A stretch of 64,000 nt of DNA from Mercurialis annua (Eukaryota > Streptophyta > Magnoliopsida > Malpighiales > Euphorbiaceae), in NCBI RefSeq assembly GCF_937616625.2, contig NC_065577.1, positions 24,813,501 through 24,877,500 of the forward strand, read 5' to 3'. Within the stretch, counting starts at the first letter, position 1. The number at the start of each line of letters is the position of its first letter. A program made the position numbers and the translations under genes. This document shows, one piece after another, positions 33,201 to 45,110 of this stretch. A model generated the notes under the pieces. It worked only from the letters and a program-made list of their open reading frames with translations, did not search any database and was not told the DNA's origin.

Positions 33201-35259
33201 TGTCACGACCCAATCTCATAAGCAGTGTTAGCTCCGAAACCCGTAGCAAACCTTAAATAATGTAAAATAATTTTTCACAAATAATACACATATCATGCAT
33301 TGCACACATACACGTGTCATGCAATAACAAGCCAGGACATACATCTTCCTCTGGCAATGACAAGCGATAATGACGCAGCAAACACATTATATACAAAAGT
33401 TTAAAAAATCAGAGTTATATTTATAGAAAACTGTTGATACAAAATAAACTACAAACATCTATCTACTGCAGCTTTAGAAGTAAAGTACTGTTTCTTTACA
33501 TACTTTCAAAATATCAGACTTTAGAGTCAAGGATAGAAGTTCGTTGCTTCAAAATTTCTTTTCACCTGAGAGTGAAAACTGTGAGGGGTCAGTATATTGG
33601 AATATACTGAGTGAGTATATATATTTACTCATAACTATTCTTATAAAACATAAAACAATGCAATAACATTTAAATCACGTGTAGCCAAGTAAAAGATCTG
33701 ATTGAAACCCTAATCCTCGAACATGCGAAACGTATATAATCAAATCAAACTGATCCAAATGGTCCGACCCCGGGATAACTCAACCGCGTCAGCCGCGACC
33801 AACCTCTTAATCGCAAGTTGTGGGCCTCGGGATAACTCAACCGAGTTCAACCCACTAGATACGAGTCTCGGGATAATTCGACCGAGTCCAACCTCGTATC
33901 TACTATTCACATATCCAACTTCCATATTCGTATTCATAATCAAGTTCACAGCCGTAATAAATCAAACTGGTGATCATGCAGTCCTATTGACGCCCCATAG
34001 GTAGCACGTTCCATCGGATCAATACTTGTTTTAAACCAACGTGTATGCAATTCACATAAAGAATTCGCGTTGGAAACATTCAAATCAAACATAAAGCAAT
34101 ATAAAACATTTGCTTATATACAATACTTATTTAAATACTTTGAAAGTAAAAAAAATATAAACTCACTGAAAACGCTATCAAAAAATACTTCGGTGCTCGG
34201 AAATCGTCAAGCTTCCCGAGCCCCTTGTCCAACTGTTGTCTACCCCGCCGGAACTAAAAAGATTTCAAAACAATTGACTCACATCAAAATCCTATTCTAG
34301 GATTGATTCTAGACTTGAGACTCAATAAATTAAACTTATCGACTATCATACTTCTCACGTGTTCAATCCCGATTAACAATTTCTAAGTCGTTTTCAGTTC
34401 GATATCGCTTTTTTGAACAATTCTCAATTAACCTCGTTTGGTTAGTGACTCAAATTAATCAATAATCAATCAATAACTAATTGATTTCAATCTCGATACG
34501 CGAATACAAACAAATTTTTCAAAACGAACGACGAGCCGATTCACTGTGCGTGCGCGCGTCTGCCTGTGCGGTTGCACAGGGAACTGTGCGCGCACAGTTT
34601 ACTTTGCGCCTGCACAGTCCATAGACTGTTCGCTCGCACAGTTTGGTTGTGCGGCGCACAGCCTCAGGTTATCACCCCTGGCTCAAATCTGATGTGCTTA
34701 CGCCTTAAAAACTCTCCCATCACGCTCATATACGTTTATAACACGTAATCTAAGCCACTGAAATACGATCGATTCGAGCTATAGAACGTCGAAAACACAC
34801 GAGAAACGGAGATCGAGCAAATGAAACGATGAACTGACGATGAAATGAAAGGTATAGAGATATGAGGTTCCAGATCATTCCTTTCAAAGATGAGTATTAT
34901 ATATATATATATATATATGTCTGGATAATTTGCACTTTGGTCCTTGAAACCTTTCAAAAGTTGCAATTTAGTCCAAAACTTATCCGCGTCCAAATTTTAA
35001 ACTGTCTCCGATTGACTCGAAACTTTTACCGTAAATACTATAAAATATTTTACGGACTTTGCCAAATAACTATTAACTCGGGATTTATACTTTATTTTGT
35101 ATTAATTTTCTAAGGTTTTCCCTCAAATTCCGCTAATACGCTTAATATAAATTATTCTAAATTTTCAATATTATTAAATTAAATCCATCTTAATTTAATT
35201 TATCGGAATTCAAGACACGTGGCATGACTTAATTATTCTAAATTATATGGGGTATTACA
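33201..35259 (-). repeat. Chromovirus 5' LTR
   Basis: 2059 bases, TGTAATACCCC at 35259 to GGGTCGTGACA at 33201 on the minus strand. Shorter than the 3' LTR through loss of about 128 bases near 34756 (including the putative donor), a smaller palindromic array (34543-34662) and other small gaps. A long TA run at 34896-34919 is the likely TATA region. Confidence 0.93.
34543..34662 (-). repeat. GC-rich palindromic array, chromovirus 5' LTR
   Basis: Same CTGTGCG/CGCACAG units as 27203-27390 but about a third shorter. Confidence 0.8.
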
Positions 35260-35674
35260 ACCTTTTTAGCAATTTATGCCAAACGTTTATAAATGTTACA
35301 AAGCAAATCCAAACGTTTCACCTTTTTAGCTATTTAAGCCAAACGTTTACAAATGTTACGAAACAAAACCAAACGTTTCACCTTTTTAGCAATTTAAGCC
35401 AAACGTTTATAAACGTAATGAAACAAAAGCAAACATTTAAAATGTTACGAAACAAATCAAAACGTTTCACATTTTTAGCGATTTAATCCAAACGTTTACA
35501 AATGTTACGAAACAAATCCAAACGTTTCCCCTTATTAGCAATTTAAGCCAAACGTTTACAAAGATTACGAAACAAATACAAACGTTTCCCCATTTTAGCG
35601 ATTTAGGCCAAATGTTTGGCTTTGTTTTGTAACCAATCCAAAGGTTTCACCTTTTTATAATCTAATTCCATATA
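35260..35674 (-). repeat. 60-bp satellite array, block 3 (inverted), with split spacer
   Basis: Opens with the right target duplication ACCTT (35260-35264). Satellite is in inverted orientation, then a short direct piece, then the spacer ATCTAATTCCATAT cut at 35674 by the solo LTR. Matches the order at 24870-25130. Confidence 0.93.
35670..35674. repeat. target site duplication ATATA (left)
   Basis: ATATA matched at 39958-39962. The uninterrupted site is seen at about 25125. Confidence 0.85.
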
Positions 35675-36007
35675 TGTAATATTCCGTATTTTTCTGTCAT
35701 GGTTTCATTTTGTTTCCGACTTAGTTTCGATTATTAATGGTGAAATTAGCAAGTGTGAAAATTTATTGGGTTGGATTTGTATCTTGTATGTGTCTCATGT
35801 GTCATGTGAGTTTTCGATGGCGATTTGATTTGTATCCGGATTATAATCAATGTTGCGCTCGTATGCCTTCTGAATCTAACATGTTTTGATAAAACATCCA
35901 TATCTCCAAATTACACCGTTGGATCGGGCTCATTTTTGGATATGTTATGCACGATAAAACATTGACTGTTGGATCAAAATTTGAGACGTGTTGGAGGAGT
36001 GATGGAT

Positions 36008-36050
36008 TGCACGATCGTGCACTCAAGTTCACAAACGTGCATTGTGCTGC
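36008..36050 (+). repeat. short CG-core palindromes in solo LTR
   Basis: TGCACGATCGTGCA (perfect palindrome) followed by a weaker copy CACAAACGTGCATTGTG. The smallest of the LTR arrays. Confidence 0.6.
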
Positions 36051-36201
36051 TACGGGATTTCAGGTATTGAAATAGAACTCTACGTTTTTAATACCCTATT
36101 TTGTTCATTTATTCGTTTTCTATCAAACCTAGCCGATTTTTATTATGAAAGACTCTCTGAAACACTCAATAATTCAGCCTTCTCCTTTGCTGTCAAAATT
36201 G

Positions 36202-38003
36202 GTAAGTTTCTCGTCTCTTTTTCTGTTTTACTTCGATAATCGTCACGTTCCGTTCTTAATCTTTATCTCATTTGTTTTAGCGTCGATTTGAGATTCGATT
36301 CATCACCACATCAGTTTACTTTGTCCTCTTCAATCCGCAAGCGTCAAACTTCAATTTGGTACGTTAGTTGGTTTAACAATTGTCGTGATGCAAGCTACTG
36401 TCGTTCCCTTGTTATATTTGCTGCTGTTCTCCTAGGTTCTTGTTAGGTGATTAGTGTATTGATTATTAATGAATAATGTTTCCGAGTTAATATAAATCAT
36501 GTTTGACTTAGGGTTGTACCTTAAGGTCTTATTTTGGTTTTAAAATCACTGTTTGGTTATTTCCTCTTGTCGTTGGTTGGTTCAACGATTGAACCAAGTT
36601 ATATGGAATGCATATTTGTTGTGTTTGATTGGTTATTCATGTTTCTTTAGGTGGTGAATGTTGGGTTAGTACGTTGTTAGAAATCAATTAAATGGCTATG
36701 TACTGTTAGCTTTGTGCATTCATATTCATGGCTATTATTATATTCATGGCTAATTGATTACGCATATTACTGTGATTACTATTGGGTTAAAGTAATTCCA
36801 ATTTTTGAAATTTAACTTTCGATTCGTTTTCGTTAAATTACTAACGAAAGGCATTATTTTATTTTTAAAAAAAATATAATATTAATATCGATTATAATTT
36901 AAATTGTTTTTTTATTTTATTCAAAAAGCGACAATTATGTTTTTAACCAATAATTTATAATTACTCGGGTAATTATTAATTTTGGGATTTATTGACTACG
37001 CGTCAATTTGACGTTTTAATATTTTAAATGTTTTTCTTGATTTGTTTTTAATTAAATAAATTATTAGTAACTATTAATTACTTGGATTTTAAGATATTGA
37101 GTTCCAATTTATTATTTTATCAAATGAGTATTTTTAAATTATAGACTATGGTTTATAATTTTGGACTAATGACAATTGAGGTTAACCTGGCAATTTTCGG
37201 TAACTCGGCTTACAAATTATTTATGGATATGAAATTAAGTTATTATTTAAATAACATTTTCTGCAATGGATTTTAAAGCGGGAACTCAATAGTCTGGAAT
37301 TATTATGGCATTTTAATTTGTCTGTGTATTTTGTTTACTCTGTGTGATTTACCAGACTTGTTGTTATGCTAGTCCTACGTGGTGTCTAGTACTCTCTAGA
37401 GTTAGGGTTTGTTTTGATAATTATTTTTATTATTTAGACTCTTCGACTGTTCGTGCCTCAGAGACGAACCAGGATTAGTTGCTTGCCAGGTTATCACGTG
37501 GATTACTAAGCAGTGAGTTTGTACTTACTATTTACCGCTTTATTAAATAAATTGTTATTTTCATATCTATGTACTGTATACGATATTGCAAACTTATTTT
37601 CCCATTGTGGTTCTTAGTTGGAACATGATACCTAATAGGCATCATTAGTACTGCGTGCGCACCGGTGTTGATCTAGATAAGGTATGTGATATGTGGGGGT
37701 AACTCGGTGGTAGCCTAGCTCTCGGGACCCAACAGAGTAACTTGGTGTAGCTTAGTTCTCGGGACTCTAGTTATTGTTTAAGTGTGGTAGGTGGTAACTC
37801 GGTGTAGCTCAGCTCTCGGAACCAGGCCTTTTGGATTAAAGTATACAAGTTAGAGTATTGTGGTTTAGGGTTCCAACTATTATATGTAATGTTTATATGA
37901 ATTCTTTTAAAAGGGTTATAAAGGTTTTCCACTTGATAAATGTAAATAGTGGTATGAACTCATCTCAGTATATCTGACCCCGTTGTTTTCCCAATTTTTC
38001 CAG
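36202..38003 (+). other. putative LTR-internal intron, solo LTR
   Basis: Donor AATTG|GTAAGTTT at 36202 and acceptor TTTTCCCAATTTTTCCAG|GG ending at 38003. Both are strong plant consensus sites; the acceptor phrase is identical to that in E1. Confidence 0.45.
37698..37825 (+). repeat. three-copy LTR motif
   Basis: Three copies of GGTAACTCGGTGTAGCTCAG followed by CTCTCGGGACC, the plus-strand form of the triplet in the LTRs at 511-629 and 45278-45400. Confidence 0.75.
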
Positions 38004-38206
38004 GGTTATGATATGAGCGAGTCAGCTTCTCTCCAATTCTTTATTTCCTCGGAGGTTTTACTTTATTTAATAAAGTTATTAAACTAATTTTATTCTTCGA
38101 CAGAAGTAGCAATTAGAAATCTTGTATGTCTAATACTTGTTATAAACTTATTCAATGGATTATTGTTGGTTTGGCATTCTTTTATTAACTTGGGTTAATA
38201 TTGTTG

Positions 38207-38211
38207 GGTTT
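38207..38211. repeat. target site duplication AATAT (left)
   Basis: AATAT matched at 39730-39734. The related LTR at 44721 shows the uninterrupted form around 44955-44975. Confidence 0.85.
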
Positions 38212-39729
38212 TCTAGGTTCATAACGCAGCGGAATTTCAAAAAAATTATCTAAAACCCAAACCAAGATCCATGTAATTTTCGAATAAATAGATTAATAAC
38301 ATAATAAATACTTATTTGTATGTCGAATTCAAACAGCAATGTAGGAAGGAAGGAGGTGGTTCACTTTGGTGATTGCTAGCCTCGGATCAGAAACGCCTCC
38401 AAAAGAACGCGTCCTCTACGAGTATCCACACGAACAGACCTTTAGCCAAAACTAGTGCTTGTGTGCTAGCACTATTGCTTCACAAGCAATTCCGAATTAT
38501 TCAGTGATTTAATGAATAATGAATTTCGTTATTCTCAAACACATTCCTTAATTTATAGTCAAACAACAACACTAGAGTTCGAGACAAATTGGTATTTCAA
38601 TCTCATTGTAACTCTTACAAGTTTATGTTTATCAAAAACACCTTTTTGATAATCATACATATATGTTAATTATTATAATTATTATCTTCAAAAATAATAA
38701 ATTAAGGAAAACACTTATCCTTAAATTTTGAATTTTAATTAATTAATATATATATATATATTATTACGAATTATATATATAATAAACTATTAATCACTTA
38801 ATTCCACTGGGCTTGTACAACCCATAACTGTTTTGGGCGTGTTCTTAGTGTGCGACCCTAAAGGTTCATGTAACGTTGGCAGTAGGCCCGTAATCCCTAT
38901 TTCGGCCCACAAGTCATAAGCGGCCTCTAGCAAGACATTATGACTACCCAAGTTATATGAATATCGATTATCCGATTTAACCAATTACAATAATATTTTA
39001 ATCCCTTTATCACTCGATATCCTGATTGAATATAAGGCATAGTCCTGTCATTCTTATAACATTCAATCATTAGTTTCCCGATTCCAAGTAGACTGAAAAT
39101 GATAAATCTTTATCAATTCATTTAGCATGGCCATGCATTTCCTTCAGTCTATCTTCTTCAAGGGCCCAAAGATATCTTGCTCAAATAAATGAGGGACAAA
39201 TTCCTTCTCAGTCACTCACATTTCTCACATAGTTACTTTCATATCCAATGACAATCTATTCTATTATCTTGTTAAAGATAATGTAAGACTGTATCAAAAT
39301 ATAAAATAGTTACGTAGAAATTCATGATGATTTCAAGGTCAAAGGATTATACTAATAGAATTGAAATGAGAATTACTTATGACAGTGATCTATGTGGTAT
39401 TCTCAAAGTGGATCATCCAGTGCCTTATTTCTCAAATAGCACCTATGATTTGACTTAATATCTCATATACATGATTATTAAAACATAGTCATCAGTCAAC
39501 ATCATACTAGTCTCATTGTTCTATTAAGACTAGGGATAGGTGGAATATAATTCTTTATTAAAGCTAAAGGTTCTACTATCAAGTCACATACTTGATGACC
39601 TTAGAAAGAATTAATCATTCAAGTATTTTAATCATAACATAAAATGATAAAAACAACAAATTAATAAATAACAAAACGATAAAGTCAATACATGGTCAAA
39701 CATGATTGACCTAGTGCATATCACTAACA
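38212..39729 (-). mobile_element. Nested solo LTR, probably Ty1/copia
   Basis: 1518 bases, TGTTGGG...CTAACA, with 5-bp duplication AATAT, inside the solo LTR at 35675. No PBS, polypurine tract or coding frame, so a solo LTR. On the minus strand it begins TGTTAGTGATATGCACTAGG and ends with TTCCGCTGCG and CCCAACA, endings I associate with plant Ty1/copia LTRs; that assignment and the orientation are from memory and moderate. TA-rich stretches at 38740-38785 may include its TATA box. It shares no sequence with the gypsy LTRs here. Confidence 0.82.
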
Positions 39730-39957
39730 AATATGTACTTCTGCCATGTTTAAGACTCAGAGTTGGCTGAGCACTTTAAAATAAATGTTGTATATTATGA
39801 ACTGCTACAACTAGGCTGAAGTCTCGGTTTCCCCTGAGCATTGGTTTTCTTGCAGGTTTATGTATTTGTTGGTTATATGTAAGGCTAGATACGGGTTTTG
39901 GTACAGCCATACCCATACCCTAGCGCCGGTCGCGATCCATGAAATTGGGTCGTGACA

Positions 39958-41180
39958 ATATACAATTCAATTACAATACTGACAATGAAATAAACGTTTG
40001 GCTTAAATTGCTGAAAAGGTGAGACGTTTGGATTTGTTTCGTAACGATTATAAACGTTTGCCTTAAATCGCTAAAAAGGTGAAACATTTAGATTTGTTTC
40101 GTAGCGTTTGTAAAAGTTTGGCTTAAATCGCTGAAATGTTTGGATTTCTTCCGTAACGTTTGTAAACGTTTGGCTTCAATCGCTAAAAAGAATAAACGCT
40201 TGGATTTGTTTCGTAACGTTTGGCTGAAATCGCTAAAAAGGTGAAACATTTGGATTTGTTTCGTAACGTTTGCAGACGTTTGGCTTAAATCCCTAAAAAG
40301 GTGAAACATTTGGTTTTATTTTGTAACCTTTGTAAACGTTAGGCTTAAATCGCGAAAAAGGTGAAATGGTTGGATTTGTTTTGTAATGTTTTAAACGTTT
40401 GATTTTTTTCGAAACGTTTAGATTTGTTTCGTAACGTTTGTAAATGTTTGGCTCCAATCACTAAAAAGGTAAAACGTGTGGATTGGTTTAGTAATATTTA
40501 TAAATGTTTGGCTTAAATCGCTAAAAAGGGGAAATGTTTGGTTTGGTTTTGTAATGTTTGTAAACATTTGGTTTAAATTTCTAAAAAGGTGAAACGTTTT
40601 GATTTGTTTCAAACGTTTGTAAACATTTGGATTAAATCGCTAAAAATGTGAAACGTTGGGATTTTTTCATTAAGTTTGTAAACGCTTGACTTAAATCACT
40701 ATAATGTTGAAACGTTTGATTTTATTTCATGACATTTTTAAACGTTACGAAACAAATCCAAACGTTTCACCTTTTTAGCAATTTAAGCCACACGTTTACA
40801 AACGTTACGAAACAAATTCAAACGTTTACAAACGTTACAAAACAAATCCAAGCGTTTAACCTTTTTAGAAATTTAAGCCAAATGTTTACAAACGTTACAA
40901 AACAAATCCAAATGTTTCATTTTTTAATCAATTTAAACCAATCGTTTACAAACTCTACGAAAGAAATCCAAACGTTTCGAAAAAAATCCAAACGTTTACA
41001 ACGTTACGAAATAATTATTTGGCTTAAATTGCTAAAAAGGTGAAACATTTGGTTTTGTTTCGTAACTTTTGTAAACGTTTGGCATCAATCGCTTAATACG
41101 TGAAATATTTCGTTTTGTTTTGTAACGTTTGTAAACGTTTGGCTTAAGTCGCTAAAAACGTGAAACGCTTTGTTTTGTTT
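39958..41180. repeat. 60-bp satellite array, block 4
   Basis: Begins with the right duplication ATATA and the rest of the spacer (CAATTCAATT, GACAATGAAATAAACG), then direct satellite, an inverted segment from about 40739 to 41010, and direct again to 41180. The first part parallels 25150-25745. Confidence 0.94.
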
Positions 41181-41692
41181 AGACCCTATTCTGATATAGT
41201 ATCAACTGGGGATAAGTTGGGTTGGCTATATTGTTTTTGGATTGAAATCTTTGGGTTTCGATATCAAGGAAGACGAGAGAAGTTTTCCCTTGGAATGGTT
41301 GATGGTTTCTTATTATCCTAAAAAGAATATTGGAAATTCTAACCCGAGAAGATACGTCGGTGTATTTCTATACTGGTATTTTTATCAAGTTAAGGATGAG
41401 ATACGAGAGCTGGCTGTAGATTTTGTAGAAACGAATGTGATATGTTATTTTCGTTGAGTATAAGTTTCAATTTGGTTGATGTTAGTATTTGATACGGAAG
41501 AGTTGTAACGAAGTTATTAGGTTGAGTCGTTATATAGCATTGAATGTTGGTAGATTGCAAGTATGAATTTTGAGAAGTATTTTGAGGTTATTGAATGCAC
41601 ATCTGACAGAGTGTAAAGTCTAACAAATGTTTTATTGAGAAATGGTTTTCAAAAGTTGATTTGTTAAAATATTTGAAATATTTTCAACACGT

Positions 41693-41890
41693 AATTGTGC
41701 CCAGAAATATCATGAACATGTATTTTGAATGTCACGAATAGGATTGCATTGAGCACTAAGTATGTTCACTAAATAAAAGATAAAACAATAATAAATACAT
41801 GCAATAGTACATGAATCACGTGCATAGAAATGATTAGGGTTGCATGCAACTCTTTGGGGATGAGAGATGTCATCACACTGGCGCACAATT
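41693..41890 (+). other. shared RNA-like module, E3 copy
   Basis: 5' arm AATTGTGCCCAG (41693-41704) pairs with CTGGCGCACAATT (41878-41890) over 12 pairs with one bulged base. Hairpin GATGA-GAGATG-TCATC lies at 41859-41874. Confidence 0.6.
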
Positions 41891-43966
41891 ATGCAAAATG
41901 GATTTTATCGATAAAGTGTTTTGAAAAATGTGTTTTGAAAAGAGCTCGTGAGTTACATTGTGATAAAGTTATTTGTAAGTTGTGGGATTTCAAATGATTT
42001 AAAACTGTTACCGAATGGTAGCTAGACAAATACTTTGTGATGATGGAGATGGATATTGAATGTTTACATTGAGAATGAATGGTCTGTAGTATCAGAATCT
42101 TGTGGTTATAAGTAGGAATGATATTTGAGGTTGCGCTCGAGTTATTGTTGTGCCAAGTGCGGTGTATGGTTAGATTCAGACTAGGAAGTTTCGTGAATAT
42201 TTTCCGGTTAGTGATTTAAGATTTGTGGATTAAGGATATTGGCTATGCTCATATGTATGCTTACACAACATTTTGTTTAAACGAAACATTATCTTTTCAG
42301 AGTTGATTTTGTCCAAGTGTTTTTGGTATATTGATATAAAGGTATTTTCATCAACAAAGAGATTTGCTTTGCAAATTTTACCCTTCCGAGTAAAAAAGAA
42401 ATTTTGGCAAATTTGATTCAAAAGGAATTATAAAGTTTTTGCTGAACGATTTCTTTAAATTGTATTTTTGTTTTAGAGAAAAATTTGGAAACGATTTAGA
42501 CTTTGGATGTGCGAAACATCAATGTGTATTTCAAAACGAAGGATTTTTCCACAGTTTGCGTATTTTCGAAAGAGGAATAAACTTATTTTAGTAAATTTGA
42601 TTTACAGGTAACATAAATTTTGTCAGTTAAACTGTTTCACAAAATTTCAAACTTATTTTAGAGTAAGAAAAATCTGTGAATTCAAAATGCGAATATTTTG
42701 AAAATTTTCAAGGGTTTACAAAACTAATGGTTTTTCGACTGTAAAGCATTTTGATTATTTAATATAATAAGGAGGTGTTAGACGTAAAGTCTTTTAAAGA
42801 AAAGTGAAAAAAATTTGAATATAAAATGTTAGAGGATAACTAACAATCCGTTCAGGGTGAATTGGTCGTATTGATCTCTCGTTGTATACGAGGCAATTGT
42901 CAATTGATGAAATAATTTTATGAATTTGAGTTTGATTTAGATATATGAGTTAGTTGATTCGAAATCGAAGATCGTGGTTAATAGGTTTCGACAACCAGAA
43001 TCGGTTGATCGATTTCGTTGATTAATGGTATTATTGTAATGTTTGGGTCAGTGGTTGAACCCTTGGTATGGGCGATTTTTTTTTTAAGTTGTGTAGTATA
43101 AGTGAGATGCAGTCGATGTGCAGTTTAATGGCGGCGTTATGTTTCTAAATGATTGAAGGAATCATTTTGATTGAGATTGTTTATGAGTAAATGATTGAAG
43201 GAATCAAATTTATCGCCAAAGTAAAATCCGATGTATTTTATCGAACCAAAAATTCCTAATCCTATATACTCTAACTAAAAGATAATAAGATTTAATGTCG
43301 ATTTATAATTTGGGTCTTTCATTAATGGTTTATTGAAGAATTTAGTCAACAAAAATACACTGAAATGATAGATTTGAAACAAAATTAAAGTTCGTGCCTT
43401 TAAATGGCAACTTTTAAAGGTCATGATTAAAATGAAACTTTGTGTAAAGTTCGTGATTTTTTTAGGAATTAACCCTTTTTATTATGAGTTAAGTTCACAA
43501 TTCCTTGGGAATAACAATATGAGTTTTTGTGTTTTGGATCGGATGATTCTTTGTAGTGTTTGTTTTGGAACCGAAATATTATCCAAGGTATATTGGGTTT
43601 TGTTATCGATTGTTTTGATGTCGATCTTGTTATAAGTGGAAGAAAGTAGGTGTTTTAGAACACAAGATTTTATCAACTTGTGTTTTCGGTTTTCCTGTTG
43701 AGACGATATAGTTTGAAATTGTAAGAATTATATTTGAGCTTAGGGCTTGATTTGCACTTTGACATTGAGGATTTTATAATCAATAAGATTCGAGCTGGTT
43801 TTGAAAGCCACTCCAGTACAGAGTAGTTGTGACTCTCAGTTGGAAATTCATTGTTTATTCACATTGCGTTGATCAAGTAATAGTTGGAGCACCAAGTCGT
43901 TAGACTCAGAATTTTTGCGCATATGTGTGTTGTGACCGTTTCAACTGCGGATCAGTTTTAGATTTT

Positions 43967-43982
43967 AATTCGAGGTCGAATT
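43967..43982 (+). other. hairpin before polypurine tract, E3
   Basis: AATTCGA-GG-TCGAATT, a perfect 7-bp stem, 18 bases before the LTR start at 44001. The loop differs from the other elements but the pairing is kept. Confidence 0.5.
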
Positions 43983-44000
43983 TTCTTAGGTCGGGGAGAA

Positions 44001-44260
44001 TGTAATACCCCTTATGGTTTCGACATGTTTTGTTTTGTGTTGATCTTCTCTTGGTGATAATTTTGATTAGAGTTATAATTGAAAGAGATTTGAGGTTCGT
44101 TCTTGGTTATTCTAAGTATTTATTCCAGTTGAGTTTTTTGTGGGAGAGATTGTATTCCCTTGCTGATTTCACCTAGAAAGCGCATTATCGTTTCATGTTA
44201 AGTGGAAGTTGGTATTTATACTTTTTGTGACCTTTTTTAGATTGTTTAGTATATGAGTGG
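44001..44260 (+). repeat. 5' fragment of an LTR within E3
   Basis: TGTAATACCCC directly after a hairpin and a purine tract (GGTCGGGGAGAA), the expected 3' LTR start; the LTR character is lost after about 260 bases. Confidence 0.55.
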
Positions 44261-44460
44261 TGGTACTGAGTTGTAGTTGAGGAAATAAATTGTTGAGTTT
44301 TGTTTACGCAAGCGCGTAGGTCATTAAGCACAGAATGATTACAGTTTGGGTTGGTTACTTAGTTGCGGATTGTTCTTGAGAGACAGAGTTCGTTATGCAG
44401 AATTGTTATTATTGCTTTCCTTGACTACTTTGGATGTCGTGTTATTATTGCTTTCATTTC

Positions 44461-44720
44461 GCCTTTTTAGAGATTTAAGCAAAATATTTTGGCTTAAATC
44501 GCTAAAAAAGTGAAACGTTTGGATTTATTTCGTAATGTTTGAAACGTTTGGCTTAAATCGCTAAAAAGGTGAAATGTTTGGATTTTTTTCGTAATATTTA
44601 TAAACGTTTGGCTTAAATCGCTAAAAAGGTGAAACGTTTGTATTTGTTTCGTAACGTTTGTAAACGTTTGGCATAAATTGCTAAAAAGGTGAAATGTTTG
44701 GATTTGTTTCGTAACGTTTC
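44461..44720 (+). repeat. 60-bp satellite array, block 5
   Basis: About four monomers in direct orientation between E3 and the solo LTR, opening with a short inverted piece. Confidence 0.93.
44716..44720. repeat. target site duplication GTTTC (left)
   Basis: GTTTC matched at 57421-57425, at the far end of the split solo LTR. Confidence 0.85.
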
Positions 44721-45110
44721 TGTCACGACCCAATTTCATGGATCGCGACTGGCGCTAGGGTATGGGTATGGTTGTAACAAAACCTGTAGATATCCTTACG
44801 GATAACCAACAAATACATAAACCTGCAAGAAAACCAATGCTCAGGGGCAACCGAGACTTCAGCCTTGTTCTAACAGTTCATACTATACAACATTTATTAT
44901 AAAGTGCTTAGCCAACTTTGACTCATAATCATGGCAGAAACCCGTATTAACCCAAGTTAATATAAGAATGCCAAATAATAAGACTTCTAGTTACTACTTC
45001 GGTCTAAGAGTGAAATCAGTTCAATACCTTTAAATAAATAAAGTAAAACCTCCGAGGAAATAAAGAATCGGGGAACAGCTAACTCGCTCAAATCATTACC
45101 CTGAAAAAAT

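Larger units (their letters stand above)
25841..35259 (-). mobile_element. Complete but decayed chromovirus (Ty3/gypsy, Tekay/Del-like)
   Basis: A 9419-base element on the minus strand: 5' LTR 33201-35259, PBS, gag, protease, RT, RNase H, integrase, chromodomain, polypurine tract, 3' LTR 25841-28104, with 5-bp duplication ACCTT in satellite. Domain order PR-RT-RH-INT and a C-terminal chromodomain identify a chromovirus; long LTRs and the tRNA-Met PBS fit Tekay/Del. About 15 in-frame stops, at least two frameshifts and several lost catalytic residues make it inactive. The LTRs are clearly more diverged than those of E1 or E2, with indels of tens to over 100 bases, so it is an older insertion. 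The nearest potential source of machinery for E1 and E2 in the window, but dead. Confidence 0.95.
35675..39957 (+). mobile_element. Solo LTR of Ty3/gypsy-type element, with nested insertion
   Basis: Starts TGTAATATTCCG and ends GGGTCGTGACA, flanked by ATATA duplications, with no interior: a product of LTR-LTR recombination. Net length without the nested element and its duplication is 2760 bases. Carries array 36008-36050, a conserved core near 37364-37560, the three-copy motif 37698-37825, putative intron 36202-38003 and the pre-terminal CCCTAGCGCCGGTCGCG. Related to E1 LTRs in the second half; the first kilobase is different. Confidence 0.93.
41181..44460 (+). mobile_element. E3: interior fragment of an E1-like non-autonomous element
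   Basis: Homologous to E1 from about 15820 to 18500, with satellite abutting both sides and no LTR pair or PBS. Holds the shared RNA-like module (41693-41890), the pre-PPT hairpin (43967-43982), a purine tract (43988-44000) and an LTR start TGTAATACCCC at 44001. After about 260 bases of LTR-like sequence, 44260-44440 again matches E1 interior near 18240-18430, so the order is scrambled, suggesting recombination of two copies. A 71-codon frame at 41242-41457 has only weak resemblance to the E1 counterpart and no known domain. No target duplication is seen. Confidence 0.8.

Noticed and set aside
38740..38785. TA-rich microsatellite as a replication origin or matrix attachment site (also 48665-48710, 56165-56215)
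   Set aside because: Short TA runs are common in AT-rich LTRs; nothing else supports such a role.
41242..41457. 71-codon frame in E3 as a conserved small protein
   Set aside because: The homologous E1 stretch (about 15850-15990) has stops and only weak residue similarity.
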